A DNA stretch of 64,000 nucleotides from Tistrella mobilis KA081020-065 (GTDB lineage Bacteria > Pseudomonadota > Alphaproteobacteria > Tistrellales > Tistrellaceae): the NCBI RefSeq assembly GCF_000264455.2, contig NC_017966.1:62001-126000 (forward strand), read 5' to 3'. Position numbers and translations under genes: made by a program. The notes below the pieces were generated by a model. The model saw nothing but the letters and a program-made list of their open reading frames with translations. It was not told the DNA's origin and did no database searches. This document shows positions 40,297 through 51,247 of the stretch, one piece after another (position 1 is the stretch's first letter; each line of letters starts with the position of its first letter).

Positions 40297-41304
40297 ATGA
40301 CGATCTCGCGCAGGACATTCCTCCGTAACACGACGCTTGCGGCTGCCGGTGCGGCCTCGGTCGGCACGCTGTTTGCGCCCAACATCCTGCGGGCGCAGGA
40401 GGCGAAGACCTTCCGTCTCGGCATCACGACGCCGCCCGGCCATCCGTGGAACAATGCGGCCCTGAAGGTCGGGGAGATGCTGAAGGCCGAAACGAAGGGC
40501 CGCCTGGATCTTGCCGTCTTCCCCGCAAATCAGCTGGGCACGGAAGCGGTGATGTTGCAGCAGATGCAGGCCGGCTCGCTCGATTTCGGCTGGATCATGA
40601 CGGCGGAACTCGGCTCCCGCATCCCGTCGATCGCCGCGATCAACGCGCCCTATATCGTCGATTCCACCGCCAAGGTGGCGAAGCTGGTACGCGATCCCCT
40701 GGTGATGAAGATGCTGGACGTCCTGCCGAGGGAAACCGGCACGCTGGGGCTGGCCTGGGGCATCACCACCATGCGTGTCGTGTTCTCGGCCAGGGAAATC
40801 GGCGGGCTCGACGATCTGAAGGGCATGAAGCTGCGGATCAACACCACCCCTGCCTATCGCGATTTCTATCAGCTGCTCGGCGCCGCGCCGACACCGATCC
40901 CGACGCCGCAGGTGTTTGATGCCATGTCCAACGGCCAGGTGGACGGGCTTGAGGCCGATCTCGATTTCTCGTGGAACCAGCGCTTCGACAAAGTGTCGAA
41001 GACCATGCTGAAGATGAACGCCATCTTCATGCCCTGTGTCGCGCTCGCCTCCGGCCGGGTCTGGAAGGATGTCCCGGCTTCCGACCGTGAGCTTGTCACC
41101 CGGCTGACGCGCGAGGCGCTCGACGCCCAGATCGATGCCACCGTCGCCAACGAGGCGCGGCTGCTCGAAGAGTTCCGGAAGGTCATCACGGTGAAGGACG
41201 TCCAGGTCGCGGATGCCGGCAAGGTCATTGCCGAGTACGATCAGATCTGGCTGCCGAAGGCCCCGGTTCTGGCCGATCTGCGCGCGCTCGGCGCCACGCT
41301 CTGA
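40297..41304 (+). CDS. TRAP transporter binding protein (DctP family), Tat-exported
   Basis: From ATG 40297 (GAGGA upstream) the protein has 335 residues. It begins MTISRRTFLRNTTLAAAGAAS, a twin-arginine signal (SRRTFL), unusual among TRAP binding proteins, which mostly use Sec. This suggests cytoplasmic folding or a cofactor/ligand bound before export. Binding-fold features: LGITTPPGHPWNNAALKVGEML, the conserved Arg region DLKGMKLRINTTPAYRDFYQLLGA, and PTPIPTPQVFDAMSNGQVDGLEADL. The ligand is unknown; the operon position suggests hydroxyproline or a derivative. Confidence 0.92.
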   Translation: MTISRRTFLRNTTLAAAGAASVGTLFAPNILRAQEAKTFRLGITTPPGHPWNNAALKVGEMLKAETKGRLDLAVFPANQLGTEAVMLQQMQAGSLDFGWIMTAELGSRIPSIAAINAPYIVDSTAKVAKLVRDPLVMKMLDVLPRETGTLGLAWGITTMRVVFSAREIGGLDDLKGMKLRINTTPAYRDFYQLLGAAPTPIPTPQVFDAMSNGQVDGLEADLDFSWNQRFDKVSKTMLKMNAIFMPCVALASGRVWKDVPASDRELVTRLTREALDAQIDATVANEARLLEEFRKVITVKDVQVADAGKVIAEYDQIWLPKAPVLADLRALGATL

Positions 41305-41350
41305 CGCGCCGGCCCCAGCCATCGGCCCAGGGCGTCAGCCACAAAATAAA

Positions 41351-41376
41351 GGGGGCCACCCTTCCGGATGGCCCCC
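41351..41376. terminator. Bidirectional terminator between the TRAP operon and the glycerol operon
   Basis: GGGGGCCA (41351-41358) and TGGCCCCC (41369-41376) form an eight-bp stem with a ten-base loop. Read on the minus strand it is followed by TTTATTTTG, so it is a good terminator for the glpV end of the glycerol operon; on the plus strand it follows the DctP gene by 46 bases but has a weak T tract. Confidence 0.85.
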
Positions 41377-41434
41377 TCTCCGTCACACCCCCTTCCCCCG
41401 AAGGCGATGCATCGGTCCGGCGGTCACGCGCGCA

Positions 41435-43174
<1,740 letters not shown>

Positions 43175-43284
43175 AAGTACCTCCCTCTTGATCAGCTGCG
43201 GATGCCGGCACGGGGCATCCGTCGTTCGAAGCAAGCCTCGATTGGTCTTCAGTCACCCGCCGCGCAGGGCCCCGGGCAGTGGGG

Positions 43285-43572
43285 TCAGACGAAGCGGAAC
43301 ACCAGGATTGCGTAGATCACCGACAGCCCCGTCGCCCACCACAGGCTGGCATCCACAAGCCCCAGCCAGCCCAGATGGATGAAGGCGCTGCCCAGCAGCG
43401 AGATGAACAGGCGGTCGCCGCGCGTGGTTTCGAAGCGCAGCAGGCCGACCTTCGGCGCCCCACCGGGACGGGCGTATTCCCAGACCCCCATGCCCAGCAG
43501 CAGACAGGCGATGACGACGAAGAAGATGACCGTGGGCCAGGTCCAGGCCATCCACGAGAAGTCGAACGACAT
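43285..43572 (-). CDS. glpU: Small membrane protein of the glycerol ABC transporter (GlpU/DUF2160 type)
   Basis: A 95-residue protein with three hydrophobic segments (AWTWPTVIFFVVIACLLLGM, FISLLGSAFIHLGWLGL, LWWATGLSVIYAILVF). It corresponds in size and place to GlpU of glycerol importers, a subunit of unknown function. The segment RFETTRGDRLF is charged and probably cytoplasmic. ATG 43572 lies 14 bases after the glpQ stop. Confidence 0.85.
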   Translation of the reverse strand: MSFDFSWMAWTWPTVIFFVVIACLLLGMGVWEYARPGGAPKVGLLRFETTRGDRLFISLLGSAFIHLGWLGLVDASLWWATGLSVIYAILVFRFV

Positions 43573-43586
43573 CGGTGCGGCCTCCC

Positions 43587-44468
<882 letters not shown>

Positions 44469-44469
44469 G

Positions 44470-45336
<867 letters not shown>

Positions 45337-45340
45337 GGGC

Positions 45341-46411
45341 TCAGGCTCCCGTGTCGACGCGCCAGGCGTCGGCATAGAGGTTGATGCCGCGCGGGTCGAA
45401 GGTGATCCGCGCCTCGGCCGGGATGTCGCCGTCTTCCGGCACCACCGCCGCGATCTCGTGCCCGGCCAGATCGGCATGCACGATGCGGTGGCGGCCGATA
45501 TCCTCGACCTTGGTGATGGTCGCGGGCAGGCCCGTGCGACCCAGGCGGACGAATTCCGGCCGCACGCCCAGTTCCAGCTTCGCCCCCGGCGTCGTCGCCG
45601 GTGCGGCACCGATGCCGATCGCATGGGTTCCCAGCCGCGCCGTTGACCCGTCCAGCGTCACGGGCAGCACGTTCATGCCGGGCGATCCGATGAAATAGCC
45701 GACGAAGGTATGGGCCGGGCGCTCGAACAGCTCGTCCGGGGTGCCGATCTGCACGATCTGGCCCTGATACATCACCACCACCTTGTCGGCGAAGGTCAGC
45801 GCCTCGGTCTGGTCGTGGGTGACGTAGATCATGGTGTGGCCGAAGCGCTTGTGCAGCTGCTTCAGCTGGGTGCGCAGCATCCACTTCATATGCGGGTCGA
45901 TCACGGTCAGCGGTTCGTCGAACAGGATGGCGCTGACATCGTTGCGCACCAGGCCGCGGCCCAGCGAGATTTTCTGCTTCAGGTCGGCGGTCAGGCCGCG
46001 CGCCTTCTTTTTCGCCCGATCGGCCAGGTCGATCATCTCCAGGATCTCGCGGACCCGGGCATCGACCTCCCGTTCGGGCACGCCGCGATTGCGCAGCGGG
46101 AAGGCGAGGTTGTCGTAGACCGTCATGGTGTCGTAGACCACGGGGAACTGGAACACCTGGGCGATGTTGCGTTCCTCGGTCGACAGCCCGGTGACGTCGC
46201 GGCCGTCGAACAGGATCCGGCCTTCCGACGGGCGCAGGAGCCCCGAGATGATGTTGAGCAGTGTGGTCTTGCCGCAGCCGGAGGGACCGAGCAGCGCATA
46301 GGCGCCGCCGTCATCCCAGCGGTGATGCACTTCCTTCAGCGCGTAGTCATCGTCCGATTTCGGCGCCGGGCCATAGGAATGGCGGATATGGTCGAGGTCG
46401 ATCAGGGCCAT
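45341..46411 (-). CDS. glpT: Glycerol ABC transporter ATPase, with degenerate signature motif
   Basis: A 356-residue ATPase with C-terminal OB-fold regulatory domains (MalK type). Walker A GPSGCGKTT, Q-loop VFQFPVVYD, Walker B AILFDEPLTVIDP and switch His YVTHDQTEAL are intact. The ABC signature, however, reads LTADLKQKISLGR in place of LSGGQxQRxALAR, so the site that this motif completes, on its partner, should be weak. The start is ATG 46411 at MALIDLDHIRHSYG; the frame continues upstream into glpS. In rhizobial homologues I recall the same kind of substitution, but did not check it here. Confidence 0.92.
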   Translation of the reverse strand: MALIDLDHIRHSYGPAPKSDDDYALKEVHHRWDDGGAYALLGPSGCGKTTLLNIISGLLRPSEGRILFDGRDVTGLSTEERNIAQVFQFPVVYDTMTVYDNLAFPLRNRGVPEREVDARVREILEMIDLADRAKKKARGLTADLKQKISLGRGLVRNDVSAILFDEPLTVIDPHMKWMLRTQLKQLHKRFGHTMIYVTHDQTEALTFADKVVVMYQGQIVQIGTPDELFERPAHTFVGYFIGSPGMNVLPVTLDGSTARLGTHAIGIGAAPATTPGAKLELGVRPEFVRLGRTGLPATITKVEDIGRHRIVHADLAGHEIAAVVPEDGDIPAEARITFDPRGINLYADAWRVDTGA

Positions 46412-46430
46412 GTGTTCCGTCCTCCCCGGC

Positions 46431-47522
46431 TCAGACCGCTTGCGCCCGAAGACCGGCGGCAAGCTGCACCGCGCGGCCCGTGGCGTCGAAGAACATCAGG
46501 TGGCGCGGCTCCAGATACAGGTTCAGCATCTCGCCGATCTCGTGGTCATGGATGCCGGGCGCGATCATCACCCAGCGCTCGCCGGCGAAATCGACATGCA
46601 CGAAACTCTCCGAGCCGTTGAACTCGGTCACGAAGGCGCGCGCTGCAAAGGCGATCGCGTCGCTGCCGCCCGGCGCCACCGTCAGATGATGCGGCCGGAA
46701 GCCGGCGGTATAGCGGCCATCGGGCAGCCGGGTCATGCCGCCCGGCACCGCCAGCGTCTGGCCGTCGGCCAGGCGGAAGACCGGCCCCGCCTTGGTCAGC
46801 GCCAGCGTGTTCAGCGGCGGGTCCGAGAAGGTGGTGGCGGTGATCAGGTCGGCGGGGTTGCGGAACACCTCGATCGTCGGGCCGAACTGGGTGATGCGGC
46901 CCTCGTGCAGGGTGGCCGTATTGCCGCCCAGCAGCAGCGCTTCCGAAGGTTCGGTGGTCGCATAAACGAAGATCGCGCCCGATTCCTGGAAGATCTTGGG
47001 CAGTTCGGTGCGCAGTTCCTCGCGCAGCTTGTAGTCCAGATTGGCCAGCGGCTCGTCGAGCAGCACCAGCCCCGCCTTCTTCACGATCGCGCGGGCCAGC
47101 GCCGTGCGCTGCTGCTGGCCGCCCGACAGGTTCAGCGGCTGGCGGTCCAGATAGGGGGTCAGCTTCAGCAGCTCGGCGGCCTGGCGGACCTCGCGGTCGA
47201 TGGTCGCGCGGTCGGCACCGGCCAGACGCATCGGCGAGGCGATGTTGTCATAGACAGTCATCATCGGATAGTTGATGAACTGCTGGTAGACCATCGCGAT
47301 GTTGCGCTTCTGCACGGGCACGCCGGTCACGTCGCGGCCGTCGAACCAGAGCGAGCCGCGGGTCGGGCGGTCCAGCCCGGCCATCAGCCGCATCAGCGTG
47401 GTCTTGCCCGAGAGGGTGGGGCCGAGAAGCACGTTCAGCGTACCGCGCTCCAGTGTAAGCGTGGCCTCGCCGATGTGGGTCTCGTCGCCCACCTGTTTGG
47501 AAACGCCTTTGAGTTCAAGCAT
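46431..47522 (-). CDS. glpS: Glycerol ABC transporter ATPase, with altered switch region
   Basis: The 363-residue partner ATPase: Walker A GPTLSGKTT, Q-loop VYQQFINYP, intact signature LSGGQQQRTALARAI, Walker B LVLLDEPLANLD. The switch region reads YATTEPSEALLL, so the histidine normally found in VTHD is replaced by Thr. GlpT has His but no signature; GlpS has signature but no His. Hence one composite ATP site would be complete and the other degenerate. It starts 63 bases after the glpD stop. C-terminal domain is of MalK type. Confidence 0.92.
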   Translation of the reverse strand: MLELKGVSKQVGDETHIGEATLTLERGTLNVLLGPTLSGKTTLMRLMAGLDRPTRGSLWFDGRDVTGVPVQKRNIAMVYQQFINYPMMTVYDNIASPMRLAGADRATIDREVRQAAELLKLTPYLDRQPLNLSGGQQQRTALARAIVKKAGLVLLDEPLANLDYKLREELRTELPKIFQESGAIFVYATTEPSEALLLGGNTATLHEGRITQFGPTIEVFRNPADLITATTFSDPPLNTLALTKAGPVFRLADGQTLAVPGGMTRLPDGRYTAGFRPHHLTVAPGGSDAIAFAARAFVTEFNGSESFVHVDFAGERWVMIAPGIHDHEIGEMLNLYLEPRHLMFFDATGRAVQLAAGLRAQAV

Positions 47523-47585
47523 CGCGGTGTTCCATGTCTCGCGGTCGGCTCGCTTTCGGGACGATGTGGGTCCGGGCTCGGGTCG

Positions 47586-49127
47586 TCATTCTGCGGCGGC
47601 AATGCCGGTGACGGGCAGGCTGTGCATGAAGTCGTCCACGGCTGCCCGCTGGTCTTCCGACAGATGCAGGCCGCGCTTGGTGCGCCGCCACAGAACATCG
47701 TCGGCCGTCCGCGCCCATTCGTGGGTCACCAGATAGCGGATTTCGCTTTCGGTCAGATCCGCACCGAAATCGCGCCCCAGATCCGCCTTGCTTCGCGCGG
47801 ATCCAAGGATCATCCGCGCCCGTGTGCCATACAGCCTCACCAGTCTGCGGCCAAAACCGTCGTCCAGGAAGCCGTATTCGGCACGCAGCCGGGCAAGCTC
47901 GGCCTCGAAACCGGTGGCGGGGAAGTCGCCGCCGGGCAGGGTGGCGGTGGCGGTCCATGCCGGGCCGCGGGCGCCCAGCTCCGCCTCGATCTTCTCCAGC
48001 GCCGCCTCGGCCAGGCGCCGATAGGTGGTGATCTTGCCGCCGAAGACGTTCAGCATCGGCGCGCCGTTGCCGGGCGCGTCCGGCCCGTGCTCCACCTTCA
48101 GCACATAGTCGCGCGTGGCTTCCTGCGCCTTCGACGCGCCGTCGTCATAAAGCGGCCGCACGCCGGAATAGGTCCAGACGATGTCCTCGCGCCGCACTGG
48201 CTCGGCGAAATACTCGCTGGCCGCGGCACAAAGATAGTCGATCTCGCCTTCGGTGATCCGGATGTCCTTCGGGTCGCCCTTGAAATCCTGGTCGGTGGTG
48301 CCGATCAGGGTGAAGTCGTCTTCATAGGGGATGGCGAAGATGATCCGGCCGTCGGAATTCTGGAAGAAGAAGGCGCGCGGATCGTTGAACTTCGCACGCA
48401 CCACGATGTGGCTGCCCTGAACCAGGCGGACATTGTGGACGTCGTTGCGGGCCAGCGTGCCCTGCAGCACCTGATCAACCCAGGGGCCGGCGGCATTGAT
48501 CAGCATGCGCGCACGAAAGCTGCGGGTCACCTCCGGATGGTCGACGCTCTGGACGGTCACGATCCAAAGCTCGCCCTCGCGCCGCGCCGAGGTCACGCGG
48601 CTGCGGACCATCAGCTCCACGCCGCGGGCGGCGGCATCCATGGCGTTCAGCACCACCAGCCGGGCATCGTTCACCCAGCAGTCGGAATATTCGAAAGCGG
48701 TTCGGAACAGCGGCTTCAGCGGTTTCGCGGCGGGATCGCTGCGAAGATCCAGCGTCCGGGTCGCGGGCAGCTGCTTGCGGCCGCCGATATGGTCGTAGAG
48801 GAACAGGCCCAGCCGCAGCAGCCAGCGCGGCCTGAGCCCCTTGTGATGGGGCAGCACGAAGCGCATCGGCCAGATGATGTGCGGGGCATTGCGCCACAGC
48901 ACCTCGCGCTCCATCAGCGCCTCACGCACCAGCCGGAATTCATAATGTTCCAGATAGCGCAGCCCGCCATGGATCAGCTTGGTGGAGCCGGAAGAGGTGC
49001 CCGAGGCGAGATCATTCATCTCGGCCAGCGCGACCGAATAGCCGCGCCCGGCAGCATCACGCGCGATGCCGCAGCCGTTTATGCCGCCGCCGATGACGAA
49101 AATGTCATGGACCGGATCGCCCGTCAC
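47586..49127 (-). CDS. glpD: Glycerol-3-phosphate dehydrogenase, FAD-dependent
   Basis: This 513-residue flavoprotein starts with the FAD motif HDIFVIGGGINGCGIARDAAGRGYSVALAE and has GTSSGSTKLIHGGLRYLEHYEFRLVREAL, typical of GlpD, plus the C-terminal domain ending near FMHSLPVTG. It oxidises sn-glycerol 3-phosphate to dihydroxyacetone phosphate at the membrane with quinone as acceptor. I chose GTG 49127, because GGAGGGA precedes it by eight bases; a TTG at 49154 has no ribosome-binding site. It heads the glpDSTPQUV operon. Glycerol kinase and the regulator are not in the window. Confidence 0.95.
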   Translation of the reverse strand: MTGDPVHDIFVIGGGINGCGIARDAAGRGYSVALAEMNDLASGTSSGSTKLIHGGLRYLEHYEFRLVREALMEREVLWRNAPHIIWPMRFVLPHHKGLRPRWLLRLGLFLYDHIGGRKQLPATRTLDLRSDPAAKPLKPLFRTAFEYSDCWVNDARLVVLNAMDAAARGVELMVRSRVTSARREGELWIVTVQSVDHPEVTRSFRARMLINAAGPWVDQVLQGTLARNDVHNVRLVQGSHIVVRAKFNDPRAFFFQNSDGRIIFAIPYEDDFTLIGTTDQDFKGDPKDIRITEGEIDYLCAAASEYFAEPVRREDIVWTYSGVRPLYDDGASKAQEATRDYVLKVEHGPDAPGNGAPMLNVFGGKITTYRRLAEAALEKIEAELGARGPAWTATATLPGGDFPATGFEAELARLRAEYGFLDDGFGRRLVRLYGTRARMILGSARSKADLGRDFGADLTESEIRYLVTHEWARTADDVLWRRTKRGLHLSEDQRAAVDDFMHSLPVTGIAAAE

Positions 49128-49188
49128 CCGTCTTCCCTCCCCAGGCTTTCGCAACGCAGCATTCTCTGTGCCGCTCGAAAGTCTGTGA

Positions 49189-49217
49189 AGCGTAATGTGA
49201 AGGTAATACGAATGTCA
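49189..49217 (-). promoter_or_regulatory. Putative promoter of the glycerol operon
   Basis: On the minus strand TTGACA (49217-49212) is followed after 17 bases by TACGCT (49194-49189), in an AT-richer patch 62 to 90 bases before the glpD start. TTTCG occurs close to it (49224-49220 and near 49178), and DeoR-type GlpR operators contain such repeats. The assignment is tentative. Confidence 0.45.
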
Positions 49218-49332
49218 AACGAAACTCGCGGCGCGCCGGCCGCGTGTGCAGGGCGCATGGACCGCCCAGGGGCTAGAACGCAAGAAGCCCCCTCCGCACG
49301 GAGCAGAGAGGGCCGACGATCACGGACAACTC

Positions 49333-49414
49333 CCGGATCTGCGGATGGGCCGGATCTGCGGATGGGCCGGATCTGCGGATGGGCCGGATCTGCGGATGGG
49401 CCGGATCTGTGGAA
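49333..49414. repeat. 17-bp tandem repeat array
   Basis: CCGGATCTGCGGATGGG is repeated four times without a mismatch (49333-49400), followed by a partial, diverging fifth unit. The array lies 21 bases after the stop codon of the ImmA-like gene, between it and the glpD promoter. The 307-base spacer holds no gene. Confidence 0.95.
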
Positions 49415-49434
49415 GGTTGTGGGGAGACAGGCGC

Positions 49435-50676
49435 CTATGCCGCAGCTCGGATCTGCCCTTCGTTCGTGATCTGGTGATTGATAACCTCTTCGGAAACGCC
49501 GAACTTCTCCGCCATGGCGAGTGCATCATTGCCCTTGAGGCGAAGCTCTGTGATTTCGTTGATCGGCGCGAGAAATTCAGCGGCAAAGGCCCGGCTCGCC
49601 GCCTGTCGATACACATTGCGAAGATCGTTGAGGGACGCCCGCCCGTTGCCGGGAAAGCAGATCACATCACCGACGGCGCGGGCAAAACTGAACAATTCAG
49701 CGGCAGAGTGGCCGTGACGACGCAGATGGATGCGTGCTGTCTGGCCGTCGACTGACCGCACGGCTCTGAGGCCTGCGACAGAACCTGCATCGGAGAATGC
49801 GGCGCTGGCGCCAAGACGTGCCGCGAGGCTGGGCAGGGGCCCGACCTCTCCGCTGAGATCCAGCTTCGACCGCAGGATTTGCGCGCGGCGATAGCCCAAT
49901 GACCATGGGCGTTCATTGCTGCGAGGGGGCGCTGATACTGCAATTGAGTGCGCGTGAGCCGCCAGATCGTCGAGCCGGCAGGTATTATCCGGCCGGCTTT
50001 CAGCTGCAGAGATCCATGACAGTAGCTCGGTGTGTTTCCGGGCGGTGGCCGCGCCAGCGAGGAACTCCAACAGGGCCTCGCCGCTGAAGAATCCTTCCGC
50101 GTTCTCGATGAACGAAGCCGAAGCGTCGTCGATCTGATATGGGTCTAACCCGAACGCGCCTGCGGCTTTGCAAAAGGCAGTCTCTGCGGGGTCTTCCAAA
50201 GATTGGCGGACGCGAGCCCAGCGAAGTTGCATTGCCGAGCCGGAGATCCTTTTTGATCGAAGCCTCTGATCGACGGTATCGAGGAAATTCCGGAAGTGGT
50301 CCTCTATATTTTGTGGAGTCAGGATCTCGCTGGCTTCTGTGAGGAAGGTGATACCTTCCTGCTCTGACGGCTGAACGTGAACGGTGAAGGTCTGTCCATC
50401 GAAATCGAAACGGATGTCGGGCACGATATATCCGCTGCGCCAACGCCTCAGTGACACGGGCAGGTCGTGGGGCGTGAAGACCCGCCACCAGTCATGCACC
50501 AGCCCTTCCGCAAGAGCGTACGCAACGACAGTTATGTTCTTGACCACCTTGCCCTTCGGCAGGCTCGCCAGGGTCGCATTACGGCCGCCGACGTGAAGGG
50601 CGAGCGCGGCCACGGTCGCGCGTTCCTCGGGAACCGCGTTTTCCGCATCATCAATCCACGCGATGTCAAACTTCAT
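49435..50676 (-). CDS. Uncharacterised protein with degenerate ImmA/IrrE-like C-terminal domain
   Basis: A 413-residue protein (start ATG 50676, or 50688 with four more residues). The N-terminal 150 residues are a beta-rich region (FDIAWIDDAENAVPEERATVAALALHVGG, VVAYALAEGLVHDWWRVF) of no known function. The C-terminal part follows the ImmA/IrrE pattern: a metallopeptidase-like helix LFSFARAVGDVI, then RAFAAEFLAPINEI, then LAMAEKFGVSEEVINHQI. In active family members the first is AHELGH; here Arg333-Ala-Val-Gly-Asp337 replaces HExxH, so no zinc can bind. The upstream 122-aa gene overlaps it by 11 bases. This looks like a two-gene regulatory, toxin-antitoxin or defence pair; not known to me as a characterised system. 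Confidence 0.7.
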   Translation of the reverse strand: MKFDIAWIDDAENAVPEERATVAALALHVGGRNATLASLPKGKVVKNITVVAYALAEGLVHDWWRVFTPHDLPVSLRRWRSGYIVPDIRFDFDGQTFTVHVQPSEQEGITFLTEASEILTPQNIEDHFRNFLDTVDQRLRSKRISGSAMQLRWARVRQSLEDPAETAFCKAAGAFGLDPYQIDDASASFIENAEGFFSGEALLEFLAGAATARKHTELLSWISAAESRPDNTCRLDDLAAHAHSIAVSAPPRSNERPWSLGYRRAQILRSKLDLSGEVGPLPSLAARLGASAAFSDAGSVAGLRAVRSVDGQTARIHLRRHGHSAAELFSFARAVGDVICFPGNGRASLNDLRNVYRQAASRAFAAEFLAPINEITELRLKGNDALAMAEKFGVSEEVINHQITNEGQIRAAA

Positions 50677-51034
50677 CGTGCTCGTCATCCTGCAGAGGCC
50701 AACCTTTATAGGTGCCCAGGGTCGTGTTTATGCAGCGCCCCTGCCAAGCCTTTTTATCGCCAACGATGCGCCAGATAAAGTGGGGGTAGATGTCGTCTCC
50801 TTCCTTAAACTCGTACCATCCCTTGATAAGAGCTTCTTGTACCCAGCATGTGGCCTGGTCCCGCTCGTCCGGCGTCCGCATCGGACAGATTGTTGCAGGC
50901 GGGGCTTTCCTGTGGCGGGGGAGTCCATTCCACCATCGCTTATTCTTATGTTCCGGGCTGCCTTCATAGCGGGCTGCTCCAATTTCACCTTGCGTCAGGC
51001 CACGGCGACGCGGGATCTGTTTCGGGTGGCGCAT
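50666..51034 (-). CDS. Uncharacterised 122-aa partner of the ImmA-like protein
   Basis: From ATG 51034 the protein has 122 residues, is basic at the N-terminus (MRHPKQIPRRRGL), and has YEGSPEHKNKRWWNG, ICPMRTPDERDQATCWVQEAL, and KGWYEFKEGDDIYPHFIWRIVGDKKAWQGR. The order (short basic segment with HK, then CP, then a W/F-rich beta region) appears in small proteins I remember next to genes like the following one; this is unverified. There is no transmembrane segment or helix-turn-helix. Its stop overlaps the ImmA-like gene. The open frame extends to 51193 but no start there is convincing. The reading is lower in GC than neighbours, suggesting acquisition. Confidence 0.65.
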   Translation of the reverse strand: MRHPKQIPRRRGLTQGEIGAARYEGSPEHKNKRWWNGLPRHRKAPPATICPMRTPDERDQATCWVQEALIKGWYEFKEGDDIYPHFIWRIVGDKKAWQGRCINTTLGTYKGWPLQDDEHDEV

Positions 51035-51102
51035 TGTCGTCTCTCTGTCGCAGGTATGTATGCCGCCCGAAAATATATCATGGGTAGATTTTTGTGCTTC
51101 GG

Positions 51103-51246
51103 CTAATGTGCAGACAACCAAAACTTGATCACCAACCCCACCACCCCGGTAACCGCCACCCCCGCGGCCCAGAGGCCCAGGAACCACAGCCACTGGCGCG
51201 GGCGGGGGAGGTGGTGATGGCGGCGGGGGTTGTCTTGCTCTGCCAT
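51103..51246 (-). CDS. Small cytochrome bd-associated membrane protein (DUF2474-like)
   Basis: The 47-residue product has a polar start (MAEQDNPRRHHHLPRPRQW) and one transmembrane helix (LWFLGLWAAGVAVTGVVGLVIKFWL). Proteins of this size, with this RQWLWFLGLW pattern, lie just after cydB in CIO-type operons and are counterparts of CydX. It starts two bases after the cydB stop. It probably stabilises the oxidase. The longer frame from 51297 overlaps cydB and is not used. Confidence 0.85.
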   Translation of the reverse strand: MAEQDNPRRHHHLPRPRQWLWFLGLWAAGVAVTGVVGLVIKFWLSAH

Positions 51247-51247
51247 C

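Noticed and set aside
38985-40454. 489-codon minus-strand frame opposite the TRAP permease
   Set aside because: Asp/Arg/His/Gln-rich low-complexity product, typical of antisense to hydrophobic GC-rich genes; no ribosome-binding site.
49270-49320. Possible terminator (GCCCCCTCCGCACGGAG region) after the glycerol promoter
   Set aside because: Stem pairing is imperfect, there is no T tract and no gene ends here.
49333-49414. CRISPR-like array
   Set aside because: The 17-bp units are directly adjacent without spacers, so this is a simple tandem repeat.
46410-49469. 1019-codon plus-strand frame opposite glpS and glpD
   Set aside because: Shadow of two well conserved genes. Its end includes the 17-bp repeats translated as RMGRICGWAGSADGPDL, which is not protein-like.
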